DNA of 64,000 nt from Phaseolus vulgaris (lineage: Eukaryota; Streptophyta; Magnoliopsida; Fabales; Fabaceae): assembly GCF_000499845.2 (NCBI RefSeq), contig NC_023758.2:39512108-39576107 (forward strand), read 5' to 3'. Within the stretch, counting starts at the first letter, position 1. Every line of letters begins with the position of its first letter. Positions 23,138 to 36,939 of the stretch are shown piece after piece. The notes under the pieces were generated by a model. That model was not told the DNA's origin, did not search any database, and was given only the letters and a program-made list of their open reading frames with translations. A program made the translations under genes and the position numbers.

Positions 23138-25430
23138 TCTCAAAAAATTTTGAAAATAAGATGTAATTTTGAAAGTATATTTCAAAATATAAAGAAAGTC
23201 TTTCGAAAAATATTTCCTGGAATATTTGTTTCTTTTTTTACATTATAAAATATACCTTGTTTAATTTATTTTTATTTTCTTAATATTTTAGAAAGTACTT
23301 TTTAAAATATGAAAAACAAAATAAATATTGTTACGAAAAAAAATGTGTTCCAAAAGTGCATTTTAAAATGTAGAAAAGGAATAGAATATTCATTTATTGT
23401 AAGATTGTTAAAAATCGAACTAATAAAAAGGTATAATTGAAAATCAATTCACAAAATGGATAACTGATCAAAATCGTTTTTATTTTATTTTTGGATATAA
23501 TTTTTGTCAAACAATCAGTATGTTTTTCACTTTGAAAATGAAGAATGCAACCAAATTAAATCAAACAAGAATATTTATTATATTAAAATGCAATGTTATA
23601 AATTTAATTTAATTAGCAACTAAATTTTTTATTAGGGTGGGTCATTGGGAGTTGCTCTATTTTGATTGTTTGTGTTTCCAATATATTTATTTTGATGAAA
23701 ACATGGTAAATTTGTATTATAACTTTTAATACTGAAATTCTATAGTTTATTTATGAATAAAAACAAAATGAAAATACGACTATGTTATCAATTATATAAA
23801 AAGTATGACATTATGTCTCTTTATTTTTTAAATCCTTGTTATAAAATGTTTGTTGGAAAAAAATGAAAATTCCATTTTTAATATTAAGATAAATATATTT
23901 GAAAACATTATACAAAGTATTGTCTAAAGTCCCATCATTAGAATCTGCTACTCTTTAAAATTAAATCAAGACTAAACCAAATCAAAATACATTCGATTTG
24001 TATGTTAAATTCTAGCAATTTTTTAATAAAATCTAAACATATTTCAAAATGTACTTTATAGAAAATATTTTGTTTCCTTAACATTAAAAAATGATTTTTC
24101 AATAATTTGGAAGTACTTTTCAGTATGTTAAAAAGAGAAAAATATATTTTGATAAATATTTTATAAAGTGGCATATTGAGTTTTAACACGAAAAACAAGA
24201 GATAACGTTGAGAAAGTTAAAACTATTTTAAAATCAGTATGGTGGTAAAAGTAGGGAAGGAGTGTGTAGTATGCAAGGAAATGCATGAACACAAAAGAGG
24301 CAAGAATGTTTTGAAAATAAATGGAAAAAATAAAGATAAATATATAAAGTTAAATGACATTTTGTTTTGGATTTTTTCTTTCATGTGAATTTCTTTTCAC
24401 CTATGCTTCCTTTATTGCTATTTCGAATTCCTTTCTCCGCCATTTTAATGGTGAAAGCCATTTTAAAAGCGTACAAAGAGATAAGGCTTTCTAGCATTGG
24501 TGAGAGTGAGGACTTATGAGAGGAAGGACACGTACAAAAAATCTATGACCATAATTTTTTAGATCATAAAATGTCTTTCATGATATGCTTTGGTTGGAAT
24601 AATCCATAAGGGAATATATACTAAAATAAGTGTGAAGATGAAGGAAAAATTCTTGAGGAACATTTTGATACTATTGTGGACTTAGGACAAACATTAAAAA
24701 AGATGGTTGTTAGCATATTTTTAAAGCTTTTTTGGAAGAAAAAATGGCATATTGATCAAGTGGAAACAACTCTCTTGTAATGGATGCATGATCTATGAAT
24801 ATATACTAAAAATGTTAAAATTAGGGTAAGAACACTTTATTCTCTCTAAGTGATTAGTCTAGCTGTTCTTTTTCATATATCAAATTAAGCACAAGCACCC
24901 TAAATAACAATTTCTTGTCATTTCCTTTACATTATCAATGTACCATGCATTTGACTTTGACTGCATAAAATATACTTAAAAGACAAAAAAGTCTACATAT
25001 AAAATCTTATCAACAACCAAGGCATATCTTGTTAAACAAATAGTGAATAAAATACAAATCACAAAATGGAAGGGTTAAATCGATACTTGTTGTACGAGAC
25101 AAGCACGAACATTGGATCATGTTAACTCTTCAAATTGCATTACACAGAGACCAGCACAATCATGGATTTTAAAATTGAAAATATTAACATGTTAGTATAA
25201 AATTGACAACCGTTTTAGTGAGAAGGGACCAAAAATAATATCTTAGCATATGCTAATTTATAACTTTCTGTCTATTCAAATTACTATACTTCTCTTTTGA
25301 TGAAAACAAAATCCGCATTTACAACTTAGAAAAGGTTTACTGGAAGTACCTAGTAGTACAGTTTGAAATTTTGTCTAGATTGGTTACTGTAATTTATAGC
25401 TACTTTTTTTATTCATAATTTAGAGCTATT
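23138..25430. other. AT-rich intergenic DNA
   Basis: No gene is supported. The region is a patchwork of A/T-rich stretches with the repeated word AAAATATTT(C). The last few hundred bases probably include the 3' UTR of the minus-strand gene that ends at 25568. Confidence 0.5.
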
Positions 25431-25567
25431 TATAATATCATATACTTGAACTAGCTAGTTCATTCCTTGGTGCAGCTCCTTCTGGTTGCATGAAAGTTAA
25501 TCCTTCTGGATGCAAAAAAAAAGGTAAACGAACCTTTGTACAGAGACCCTTTAAGATGGCCAAATCC

Positions 25568-28500
25568 TCACTTTGCTTTCCCTCTTTTCTTTCCCTTCCT
25601 TGGTGTTGCATGTCTCTGACCTGCACTTTCACGTACAACTTTTTTTGTTCTACCACCAAAAGCCTTCTTGATGGGTAAGGATTCCACTGAAGATGGAGAA
25701 TCTACTTTATTAGCTTCTTTCTTAGCTCTAAGTGAGACCCTTTCGGCAGAGCTGCTGCCACCAGCTACCTTTGCAACAATCTTGCGGTTACCGGGGCGCA
25801 TGCTTCTGACTTTCACTGAAGGATCATGCACAGGTGATGTGGTAATGCTTCTGGCTTTCACTGGAGGATCATTCACAGGTGATGTGATAATGCTTCTGGC
25901 TTTCACTGGAGGATCATTCACAGGTGATGTAGTCATGCTTCTGACTTTCACTTGAGGATCAGGCACAGGTGATGATGTTGAGGCATTGCTGCTGCTCAAA
26001 AACTTGAGTTTCTCTGCCGATGTTTTGATGGCAAGGTCTCTCAGTTTTAGAGCAATTTTGTATTCACGAGTGATCTTGGAGTAGAATAATATAGCATTGT
26101 TGGTCAATAGTAGCAAGTCTCTTATAAGTTCCAGCATGGACTTGATTGTTCCGTTGTTGATTCTAGACCTTATAGTGTCAAAATCCATGTGTTGCCTAAT
26201 CGTTTTCTTGTATCTTCCTCGTTTCTGTTGTAAAAAAGTGGTGCTTAAGCATAATGAATCATATCACTGCCTATTCCTTTCCTCAAGTCTTAAAAACTAT
26301 ATCCCTATCTGTCATTCATTGCTGAGCAGTTTCAAAAGGAATAGAAACTATTAAGGTGAAAGTTGAAAGGAGCCGAATGCTCACTTTTAAGGTGAAAGTT
26401 CAGTAATAGAAACTAATAAACTTTCGCTTGATCTTGGTGGCACTAGAACGTTTTAAAAGAAAAAAACAATTGTTGAAACTTATATTCACTTGTATTGCTT
26501 AGTATATGTGCAACTATAGAATGAAAAGTATTATTCTCATCATTGTTACACCATTTTTATTGGTGATTATAACTTAACAGATATATGCTTATTCAAAGAT
26601 TTCAATAAAATAGCTTGTAAGATCTAGAGCATGTCGTCTAAGAAACTGGTGGACCTTTCATTAAAAGCATTACATGGTGAAAAAAAGTTGAAAGCCAATT
26701 ATTATTGAGTAGAATGAGATCTCTTAAGTACACATACCTGGCTATCATGCCTGCGACAGAAGGCAGAAGCACCTTGAACTAACAAAAAAGAATCCAAGAG
26801 CTCCATCAAATCTTTTACTTCATCCTTTTTCAAGTTTGCTTTTGCCTCCTTCATATCAGAAGATTTTGCGATCTCATCACAGTTGCTGGTAGAACTTTCT
26901 TTACACACATCAGCTGATAAATCACTTTCTCTTACACCGGCTTCATTAATATTTCTGCCACAATCCTTCCTCTTTCTCTTCCCTCTTCGTTTTTTCAAAC
27001 ACCCTCCCTGTCCTTCATATATAGTGTGAGTCGACTTATCTACATTCAAAACTTTCTCCTGTTCAGTAGACCCTGAAACTTCCGGCTTGGTCTCCACATC
27101 TTCACATGACATTGCTGGAACCTTACATTCATGAGACCAGTTTGTCTGTGTTTCATGTGTGAAACTCCCAGCAGATAGTCCATCCTTTGACATCTCCTTT
27201 GCGGAAGGAACAACTCTATCCAATTTCTTCAATGGAAGATGTAATTCAGGTTCAACTGAGCCATTATCAACATGGTAATCAACTCTTTTCTCGTCCATTC
27301 CAGTCTTAAGGGATTCAAGCTTCAACTCAAGGGACCTGAAACAAAGATATTGAGTAAAAGTATACCCAAAATGCTGGTAATTACAACAGTGAAAAGTGAT
27401 TTCTACACTAGCTCTGGTAGTCAGAATTTCACACTGCACTACGCCAGGGGCAGGAGGGTGTAGTATGTGCAAGGTAAAGTGTGAGATTGTTTGGACATTT
27501 CAGCTAACAAAAAGCTTGAAGAAATTGAGATTTGTTGTGTCTCATAATATTACTTTTCTGTCTTAAAAAATCTCAGACAGAAAAATATGGCCATGTAACT
27601 GACCCAATTAATTCTTCAGATAGCTCTAAGTCTCTCTTAAGCTCTGCCACTCTTTTCTTCTTAAGCTCCTCAAACCAAGCCCTGAGAATGTCATGTAACC
27701 ATAATACAATGAGATATCATATAAAACAACTTCAATGCCATTCTCAGGATGGATTTCATTAAATCTAACTCGAGAAAAAATTATTACTTACATGCATCCA
27801 GAATACTGCTGTCGCAACTCTTCATATCTGGCTTTACAAACCTGCAAAAAGAAACACCTCTATCAAATGAAGGTTCATCAAATGGAATTCCTTCACACTG
27901 AACAGTAAAAGCATGAAGAGGAGCAATATAACGAGCCTCGTCTTTGACATGTAAACATGCTTGATATGCATCAGTTGTTGAAAGGGCATACCTGTTCCCA
28001 GGCCTAGACTAGTAAACAAAATATATCCAATGCAAAAAAATATTTCATCAAGTGACCAAATATTAGCTTGAAGCATATAAGATTTACTAAGCCATTTCAA
28101 CATTCAACCCAACAAGGTAGGCATACTAAATTCACATTGCTTAGGATTCTAATTGAAACAAGACCCTGAATACAAATATTAACCATCATAGTACTGGACT
28201 TCTTGTGAACCAACTTTTGAGGTTAAGTTCTACATCCAAACATGATGCTAACTTCAGGGATGTGCAAAAAGTCCAAATAATTGAAACAAATCTATAAACA
28301 CACAATCCAAATCACTTTATGTTCGTATTAATGAATTGTTTAGGCATCTTTAGTTTGGTCTCGACAAAATAACATTTGACTCGATCCCAGTTGGAGAATC
28401 TTTGACTTCACATTAGTTCGGACATTTCCAACTGGCCTAGTTCAGGGCATCTTTCAATTAGTCCTCCATCAACTGGTTTTGATCCCGGCATCTTTCAGAT

Positions 28501-29824
28501 AGACTCGACCGGATAATCATCTTCAACTCAATCCTGTTTAGAGTATCTTAAACCCAACTTCTCTCAAAGAATCATTACTTTAGTCTCAACTAGAGTATGA
28601 TTTTTTCAAATCGACCTATGGTTTAAAAAAAAAATTTAAAATCTGTTAACGGTCTAAATCTAATTAAAAACCAAACCAAATTTGATAAAAAAATAATGGC
28701 TTTAAAACCCCATTTAAGCCAGTTTAAAAAAAAAATCAAACAAGTTTTGTTCAATTAAATGTACATGGATTTCACATTCAATCCATTTAATTGGATTTGG
28801 ATATAGTTTTTTTTAAAAGCCATTTCCCCATCTAACTTTACTGAATTTGATAGGTTATATAGACGCAAAGCGAAGTAAATTTTCCGCATAAAGTCGGAGT
28901 ACTAAATCGTTATCATAATTGTTGAAACTTAGTATGAACATAATTTGGTACGGAAATTATTAGGACGCGTAAAAGTAGATAGGTCCACACGAATTCAATT
29001 GAGGGTCTTTCTTTCAGTTCAAAGTTGAAAAGAAATGAAAAGCTATAATCACACGTCCTAATGGTTCATTCAATATTTCTAATACTTAAAACCAAAATTT
29101 GGTTACCCTCAGGACAATATAGTATGTTACGCAAAATGGGAAATTAGACATCATGAGATGTGAGTTACTATGAGCAAACAAATTGAGCAATAGGGTTAAC
29201 GCCATCTCAATCACCATATGCAGGTGATGATATAAGCGGCGTAACCAAATCGATAAAGTGAACAAAACAAATGCACGTAAGATACCACCCATTCCCCACA
29301 AAACACGTTGGAAAAATCCAATACCCAAACACAGGGTTTAGGCGTCACAATCGATGTTTGGGATACAATACAATAAGAAAAACCGCATCAAAAGCTCTTG
29401 TCTAAACCCCACGTTGACAATAAAACATATAAATAAAAATAATAAAGTCATTTCGTTTCATTTAATATTATATTAATAATAATAATAATCACATGCGACT
29501 ATGCTAGGCAACGAGATTAGGTCAGTGGGTCGGTCAATAATGACCCGTAACGGTTTAGAAACCGAAACGAAATCAATTCACTAGTCTTTTTATTCTTAAT
29601 AAAGAAGGAAAGAGAATAAATAAATAAAATGAATAAATGAATATAAATAATTTAATACTTTATTATTATACACATACCTCGGGAGTGAAAATAAATGGGG
29701 AAACGGTTCGGGTCTTGAGCTCCGCGGCAACGACGGTCCAGTCTCGGGTCCCGTGCCGGAGAATAGCTCCACCGAGGAGAAGCTCCTCCCAAGTGTTCCA
29801 CGTCACCACCAACTCTGCTTCCAT
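25568..29824 (-). CDS. Nuclear protein with SANT/Myb-like domain and bromodomain
   Basis: Five coding exons, minus strand: 29824-29678, 27841-27792, 27681-27604, 27335-26738, 26224-25568; 1530 nt, 509 residues, phases agree. Residues 8-45 (TWEELLLGGAILRHG...DWTVVAAEL) look like the SANT/Myb-like domain of plant DNA-binding bromodomain proteins. A coiled stretch (FEELKKKRVAELKRDLELSE) follows, then a polar region with the nuclear-localisation-like block KKRRGKRKRK. The bromodomain spans about residues 262-350: LMELLDSFL, then RYKKTIRQHMDFDTIRSRI, then NNAILFYSK, which includes the Asn expected to contact acetyl-lysine. The tail has four 15-residue repeats and is basic. Such proteins are expected to read acetylated histones; the target is unknown. 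The ATG at 29824 was chosen; one at 29857 is also in frame. The exon 3 donor is the less usual GTCAGT. Confidence 0.87.
25800..25979 (-). repeat. Four 45-bp tandem units coding 15-residue repeats
   Basis: Units start at 25800, 25845, 25890 and 25935 (word ATGCTTCTG on the plus strand). On the coding strand each unit gives a version of SPVNDPPVKARSITT. The two middle units are nearly identical, the outer ones more diverged, as expected for expansion by slippage or unequal exchange. Confidence 0.93.
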
Positions 29825-30480
29825 CGCCGTACACGTGTACGTTCGAGATTGAAGCAAACTCGACTGCCTTTTTTGTTTCCTAAGTTCCTAATCCTACGCT
29901 CGCGGCTCACGTTAGAAAAGTCGTAAAAGAAAACGCTACTGCCCCGACTAACCCCACGGCAACGGAGAATAAAATAACAGACACAACGGAAAGGGAACGA
30001 GAATGCCTCGAGGGGCGAGAAAAGAAGTTTTCAGCACCGGAAAGAAGGTTTTAGCGATGTGGCACGGAGGAAGCAAGGGATAAGAGGTTGGGTTCGCGGC
30101 GGAGTGTGGCGGTTTTGGGTGGTTGGTTTGTTTTGGAAAACAAATAAAAAATAATTAAATGTTAGAAGATGATGGATTGAGAGAAGGAAGAAACATGGGG
30201 TAAAATGAAAATTAAAAAATAAAGATAGAATAAAATGAAGGGACACATCATACAACAACAATGGACGACAATCAGGAATGTCGTGTAGGCTTGTATTTTC
30301 AATTTCTCAACAACGTATTCTTCTGTCTTATATATCTGGGAGAGTTTTCTATGAATTTACCATTTTACCCTTTTCTTCTTTTTTGTTTTTCTTCCAATTC
30401 TTTTTTGTTTTCGCCGTTTCTCTTTCGGGATTTCGCGCTTTTGCCCACTGCGAAATTTGGATCTCTGAAATTTGAATTTC
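29825..30480 (-). promoter_or_regulatory. 5' UTR and promoter of the SANT/bromodomain gene
   Basis: The stretch 29825-30120 is markedly richer in G+C than its surroundings and includes many CG dinucleotides, as is common around plant transcription starts. No other gene start is supported nearby; ORFs on the plus strand at 30261-30485 are T-rich and not convincing. The exact start site cannot be read from sequence. Confidence 0.45.
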
Positions 30481-32549
30481 ACTGATTGAATAATATATTT
30501 ACATTTTATTTAATATTAACTCATAATATAAGAAGAATAAAAATGAAATATCATTAATTTTTATCTAAACATCAGTTTTTATTCTCATATGTGTATTCTG
30601 TTGAAATCAATATACTTAAGATGTAATTAGATGCCAAATACATTTTTATAAAGCAAATTAGATATGCTAGAATCAAGAGCTCACATATCAAAGACCTAAA
30701 CAAACATCTAAACTCATAAAATATTTATAACAAAATATAAGAAAAGTCAAATCACTTATTTATTTTATGATAAATGAAGTGGTTTCTTGAACAATTAGAC
30801 CAACTTTTTCTAACATCTCTTATAAACACTTAAATCACGTTTTATTAAGTTGTGTGAAGGAATAGTGACTAAACCCTATCCCAATCCCAATTACTTTTGT
30901 CCATTTATTTTTCTCAACATAGGATCGTGGGGTAACGTGGATTGGTACTTTTGTCATGCCACGTGTTGGAGGAAACTACTCAATTATATTTATACAATTT
31001 TATGTTAATAAGTTTATTTTTAACTTTTATGCAAATAATTAAATAACTTCTTATATTTTCATTTAAGCATATTAATTGTTATAATAGGTAATACCTACCA
31101 TAATTTCCTATTAGTTAACATATGTAATTTCTTTGCCATAACAGTGCATGAATATTATTAGAGTCAATGCAATGACAGAGAATTTAATATTGAATTGCAA
31201 CTGATAAATAATGTCCTTTCAGTAATTCCTTTGCCAATTTTCAAATTACCATGCTCTCCAGAGGAGGATATAGATAATATCTGTTAACAATTTGTCAAAA
31301 ATATAAATACAGTTGATTAGCATAAGATTAAAATTAATAAAAAATTAAAGCAAAAACTTCAATGTTTTATAGGTCAGCTTTTGTGTGGTGTAATGAAAAT
31401 TATCATTCATCAGTATGATTCCGACTAATATTCATATAAATAATTAAAATTGGTTAATAAATAATTCAGACTTGTACATGTAAAATATGCTCTGAATTGC
31501 CAGAAAGTATCCCTGTAATGCACACACAATATATTAATATGGCAATAATTTTGAAACATTGGTCATTCCTCCTTCTCTTTTTTTAATAACAGATATTTGA
31601 CTATATTTAGCAACCATTCGTAGAGTGTATCGTTATATATGCATGCTACTTATTTTTAATTTTTATAAATTAAAAATTAGTTTGATGATATAACTATATC
31701 ACTATAATTAACATTAAGTATAATTATCTTTTTATTTTTATATTTAAAGTTAATATTCATTTTAATACAGTGATTTTTTTTAAAATTAATTTTATTTTTT
31801 AGTTTATTAAAAATGTTTAATTTGATTTCTTCTCTTTAACTTTCATCAACAGTGTGATAAACTTAACGAAAGGGACTAAACTAAATATTTAAAAAATAAA
31901 ATTGGATCAAATTGATTTTTTTAAAAACATTATAGTAAATTAAATATTGATCCCAAATATAAGAATAAAAAAGGTAATTATACCTTAAAATTAATTAAAA
32001 AATAATAATAACTAAACGATTCAATAAGTAAAGATAAAAAGAAAATTGGTTTTTTTATTTTATATAAAAACTTGTTATAAATTCTTATTAATATTTCAAT
32101 AATAGATTTTAAATAAATAGGAACCTATAAATAGAAATTGGACTTACATTTTTTAATTCATTATATAGTATAAGATTGATTGTTTGATTGGACTTATGAA
32201 AATAATTATCAAGTAAGTGTTCTTTAAAACATGTTTCAATCAAAGTAAGAGGAACTAATAATTCAAATTAAGTAAGTAATGGTTCTTTTATAGATAATTT
32301 ACATGGAACTTAAAAATATGTGAATTTTATGATAAAATCTTAGATTGTAATGGATTTTCTATTGTATTGTATGTTGAGCTTACGAAGTATGAAATAATTA
32401 TATAAGTGAAAATATATTTCAAAAACGTTGAGTTAGAGTTGTTTAGACGCTTAGGTCAATAATCATTTGAGTAATGGGTTGTCAATCAGGTGAGACTCAA
32501 GCGTTACATAGTCATTGTACATATCACCTTACATCACTCAGATAACGAA
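30481..32549. other. AT-rich intergenic DNA
   Basis: No coding, RNA or element signature that I can support. Scattered A/T words only. Confidence 0.5.
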
Positions 32550-32970
32550 AATAATAATAATGAAAATAAAACCAATATTATTTTATAATATTAATATTAA
32601 ATTAATATTTATTAATATTATTTTTAATAAATTAATAATAATATTTTTAATGTTATCCAAAAATATAAATTTGTAGATACGGATAGGTGAATAATATTAA
32701 AAATAATCATAATAATAATATTAATATTAATAATATTATTAATCACATTAATTACAATATTAATAAAATTAATTACAATATTAATAACATTAATTATAAT
32801 ATTAATAAAAATATTAATATTAATATTTATTAATGTTGTTATTAATAAATTAATCATAGTATTTATTAATAATATTGATAATATTAAAAATATTATTAAC
32901 AATATTAATAATATTATTATTGTGTTTTTTATTTATTGTTATTATTATGGTTATTATTAGTTAGTGAGTA
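32550..32970. repeat. AT-only low-complexity block (TAATATTAAT-type)
   Basis: Almost pure A/T made of TTAATATTAAT, AATAATATTAA and TATTATTAA words in many overlapping orders, largely self-complementary. The 92-residue minus-strand ORF here is only Ile/Asn from this composition. It could act as a matrix-attachment-like or recombination-prone block (inference). Confidence 0.8.
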
Positions 32971-33470
32971 ATAATTTGTGTATAATATTCAATTTTCTGA
33001 TAAATACATATTTATGGGTGATAATTTATATATAATGTTAAATTTATTTATAGATATATTTGTGGATGATAATTTATATATAATATTGAATTTATTTATG
33101 TATATAAATTTGTGAATAATAATTTATAAACAAATTTAAATTTTTTTATAATGTATATCTATGCGATTTTTTTGGTGAGGTGTTACCGTGTTACACTAAT
33201 GAAACATATTATAAAGTAAAATAAAATGCATAATTGAATTAAACAAGAATAGGTTCTAAAATATTTCATACATAAAAAAAATAAAATTATCACATCAATT
33301 TTTCTTTCTTTCACTATATAACATTTAGGGATCACCATAGATAAATTCCGAATTAGGATAGTGTAATATTATGTATAAGTTCAATACATCAATACAAAAA
33401 CTAATTAAAGTTAATATAAATTTTCACTATTATGTTGTTCTTAGGTCAATTTTCACTATTATATTACCAA

Positions 33471-33474
<4 letters not shown>

Positions 33475-33506
<32 letters not shown>
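33475..33506. repeat. (TA)16 microsatellite
   Basis: A perfect TA dinucleotide run, a common and length-variable plant microsatellite. Confidence 0.95.
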
Positions 33507-33510
<4 letters not shown>

Positions 33511-34050
33511 CTAGTATGTCAAAACATTCTGTAATTTAGAATAAAATTCAACGTATAATTCTTTTTCTTATTAGGTATCACTTATTAAATGCTTATTTAT
33601 ATATTTTAATAGCTCTGTTCAGATTTAACTACATCTTGTACTTAGATATGTATATCATTAAAATATAAATATTTTTATTTAATAAATTAAAATTTTACTT
33701 TCAGATAATCTAAAATAACATTTAGAATATTCAAACACAAAAAAAAATTAAACATAAAATAAAATTAAAAGCAACTGATATGTATTTGAGTCATTCAAAC
33801 ATATATTATATATATCTAACAATATTTTAAACATAATTATTTTAAATTTAAATTATATATTGCCATTACTTACTTTATATATATAATTTTTATAAAAAAA
33901 ACTAAAAAGTTTAAAAAGAAGATAAATTAAATTTTGAAAGATTTTCATAAACGAATTTAATTTTTTTTTCCATTGAAATATAATATTCACAATGCTGGAA
34001 CATCATGTTATCATTTTATCTTAAATTATAAAACATATAATTTTAATATA

Positions 34051-34487
34051 TACTACCCAAAGTTATTAAATAGAAATTAATTTTAGATAAAAATAATAAT
34101 TAGTTACTACATTGACTAAATTAGAGACCATCTTATAATCTAAAAAAATTATAGGTATCTAAAATAATTTTTATTATTAATAAAAATTTATATAACAGTT
34201 TTTAAATTGGTTTTTAACTATTAGCTACTAACTACTTTATATGCTAAATTAGTCTCTATCAGCCTTTTAGAGACTAATTTAGAGTCTAAAATATTTATAG
34301 CTAAAATCTTATAGTTAATTTAGATATCAATTTAAAAACTATTTTATAAACTTTTATTAATAATAAAAATTACTTTAGATATCAATAATTTTGTAATCTC
34401 TAAAATAGTATCTAATTTAGTCAATATAATGATTAATTATTTTTTTGTCTTTAAGTTTGATTGATATTTAATAGTTTTCTTGTAGTA
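34051..34487. mobile_element. CACTA-type miniature inverted-repeat element
   Basis: 437 bp with near-symmetrical arms. The right end, read inward, is TACTACAAGAAAACTATTAA; the left end is TACTACCCAAAGTTATTAAA. Both resemble the CACTACAAGAAAA terminus of plant CACTA transposons with C changed to T. It is flanked by ATA on both sides (34048-34050, 34488-34490), the 3-bp duplication typical of the superfamily. The arms share words such as TTGACTAAATTAGA and TTATTATTAATAAA. No transposase is present. Confidence 0.7.
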
Positions 34488-34490
34488 ATA

Positions 34491-35046
34491 TTGAAGCACA
34501 TATTAAATATTAGTTGCTAAACTTATAAATTCTTATCACTATAAATACATCACATAATATATTTCCAAACACATCTAATCAAGATTGGATGACTTCTAGA
34601 AGACAAGTATTGAATACACCATATATTAATAAAATTATATATACACAACTAATAATATTGAAAAGTACTTTAAAATTATTAAAATATCATATCAAAAGAG
34701 AATATCAATAGATCGATGTATCTTCACTTTAGTGATATTGCTCAGTAAGAGACAAAATTGACATTTGTCCTAACTCAAATGATATGTGTTTGAGTGGTGA
34801 GACTCATTACTTAAGTAACTACTCTTAAGTGCTTAAGTGATGTTCATTTAAGAAGATATATAATTGATAGGAATTCTTCGTGATTTGTGTGAGAAACAAA
34901 ACTTAATGTTGTACCTCGCATGAACTACATGATACCACATAACTGATAAGATTTATCAAGTGATACTCAATAACTTAAGCAAGAAAATATTATAAAATAA
35001 TCCAATTTTAGTTATCATATAACAGTTTTAAGACTAAACCATCGTT

Positions 35047-35092
<46 letters not shown>

Positions 35093-35929
35093 TATATCAA
35101 CAAATCAAAAATAATGTTTTGAAATAACCAACTTAATCATTTAATTTCAAACTACTCCATATAAATTATGTTAAAAACCAAACCTGTAATGATATCAAGT
35201 TCTCAAAGTTATCTAAAACATTAAAATCCAATTCAAAACAATTATTCAATTCCAAAATCATAAACTTAACAACAATATAAAATGAACGCATTTATCCTTA
35301 CCACAAACATTCGATCTATATCATATAATAATATTTTAAGTTTTTTTATCCTAATATATTTGCAATTCACTAATACAAATTTTAATTCAAATAATTCAGC
35401 CAGTTGAAATTCAACCTACAACTCAAACAATTTTTAATAATATCAACATGTAAATCTAATATATACTCTAAGGAAAATGATACTTTCACAACCTTAAAAT
35501 TGTATATAATTCTTAATGAGATGAGTTTAGAAATAAATATATAATAAAAGATAAATTTGTAATTAAATAATATAAAAAAATATATTAAAATAATAGTAAA
35601 AAATTGTATTATGATTATATAAAAAATGTGAGTTGTCAATGTATCATTACCCTATACCCAATAACCTTTATACTAGTTTCTTTTATACTTTCATGACTTA
35701 ATTCAAATTTCAATGTTAACTTCTCTTTCGTGAAAACACCTTGATATTCACACAATCTAATCCTGGATAAAAAAAATGAGTGAAAAATGTTTATACGTCC
35801 TTTCCAGTTTGTTTTTAAGAAGTTAAATCTAAAAAAAAAACATAACATCACAAATCACAAACTTAGACTAATCATAATTTATCTTTTTTTGTCAATCACA
35901 CCAAAGACTACATGTTACGAAAGAAGAGA
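34491..35929. other. AT-rich intergenic DNA
   Basis: No gene is supported. It contains the AT microsatellite at 35049-35090. Confidence 0.5.
35049..35090. repeat. (AT)21 microsatellite
   Basis: A perfect AT dinucleotide run of about 42 bp. Confidence 0.95.
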
Positions 35930-35938
35930 ACTTAAAAT

Positions 35939-36930
35939 GGGTTTTTGATCATGATGAGGTTTTTTTTTTTTGGTTTTTATCAAAATGGTGTCCGTTTAAA
36001 AAAAATTACAAATTTAGGCAAGTCGTGTCAATTTGACATGACTTCATATGCACAAATCGCCCCAATTTGACACGATTCTGCCATGTCATAATGAAGTCGT
36101 GCCAATTTGGCACGATTTCTGTTCTGTCATACTGAAGTCGTTCCAACTTGCCACGACTTCTGCCATGTCATAATTTTTTTTTTAAATTTTATTGTTTATA
36201 TATTGGGTTGTAAGTTATGTAATGTAAAAAATTAATTTGATACATAATTTTCTAAGAGTGTTAGTTTTAAGGAACAAAAAATTGAATAATCGTGTATCAC
36301 AATTATTCATTTTTTTTTTGAAGTAATAATTTTTTTTATCACAATTCAAATAATACATTTTTAAACCTGTTTATTTTTTTTAATGTCATTTATATTAAAA
36401 TATAAAAAGATATAAGTACTGTAATTATTTTGAAATAATTAAATAATTTAAAAATAATTATATAAATTTAAATAAGTCAAATAATATAAATAATTTTTAA
36501 TTATTTTGAAATAATTAAATAATTTAAAAATAATTATATATCCAATTTTTTGTTCCGTAAAACTAACACTCTTAGAAAATTATGTATCAAATTAATTTTT
36601 AACATTACATAACTTACTACCCAATATATAAACAATAATTTTTTTTAAAAAAAAATTAAAATGTGGCAGATTCGTGCCAAGTTGCACGACTTCATTATGA
36701 CAGGATAGAAGTCGTGCCAAGTTGGCACGACTTCAGTATGACAGGGTAGAAGTCGTGCCAAGTTGACACGACTTTAGTATGACATGGCAGAGTCGTGTCA
36801 AATTGGAACGATTTGTGCATATGAAGTCGTGTCAAATTGGTACGACTTGCCTAAATTTGTAATTTTTTTTAAATGAACTCCATTTTGATAAAAAAAAATA
36901 AAAAAATAACTCCATCATAGTCGAAAACCC
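35939..36930. mobile_element. Mutator-like non-autonomous element with long palindromic TIRs (copy 2)
   Basis: 992 bp, same family as the element at 22159-23128. The left end is GGGTTTTTGATCATGATGAGG and the right end is the inverse with a few changes. Flanked by a perfect 9-bp duplication ACTTAAAAT (35930-35938 and 36931-36939). The arms carry the same AAGTCGTGCCAA/TTGGCACGACTT palindromes, with T replacing C at several CG sites. Its centre holds a direct repeat of about 38 bp (36428-36465 and 36503-36540, word TTTGAAATAATTAAATAATT). No ORF. Confidence 0.87.
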
Positions 36931-36939
36931 ACTTAAAAT

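Noticed and set aside
25668..25955. Plus-strand ORF with repeated LLAFTGGSFTGDV
   Set aside because: Antisense reading of the 45-bp repeats in the bromodomain gene.
32624..32902. 92-codon minus-strand ORF rich in Ile and Asn
   Set aside because: Produced by an A/T-only low-complexity block, no codon bias or domain.
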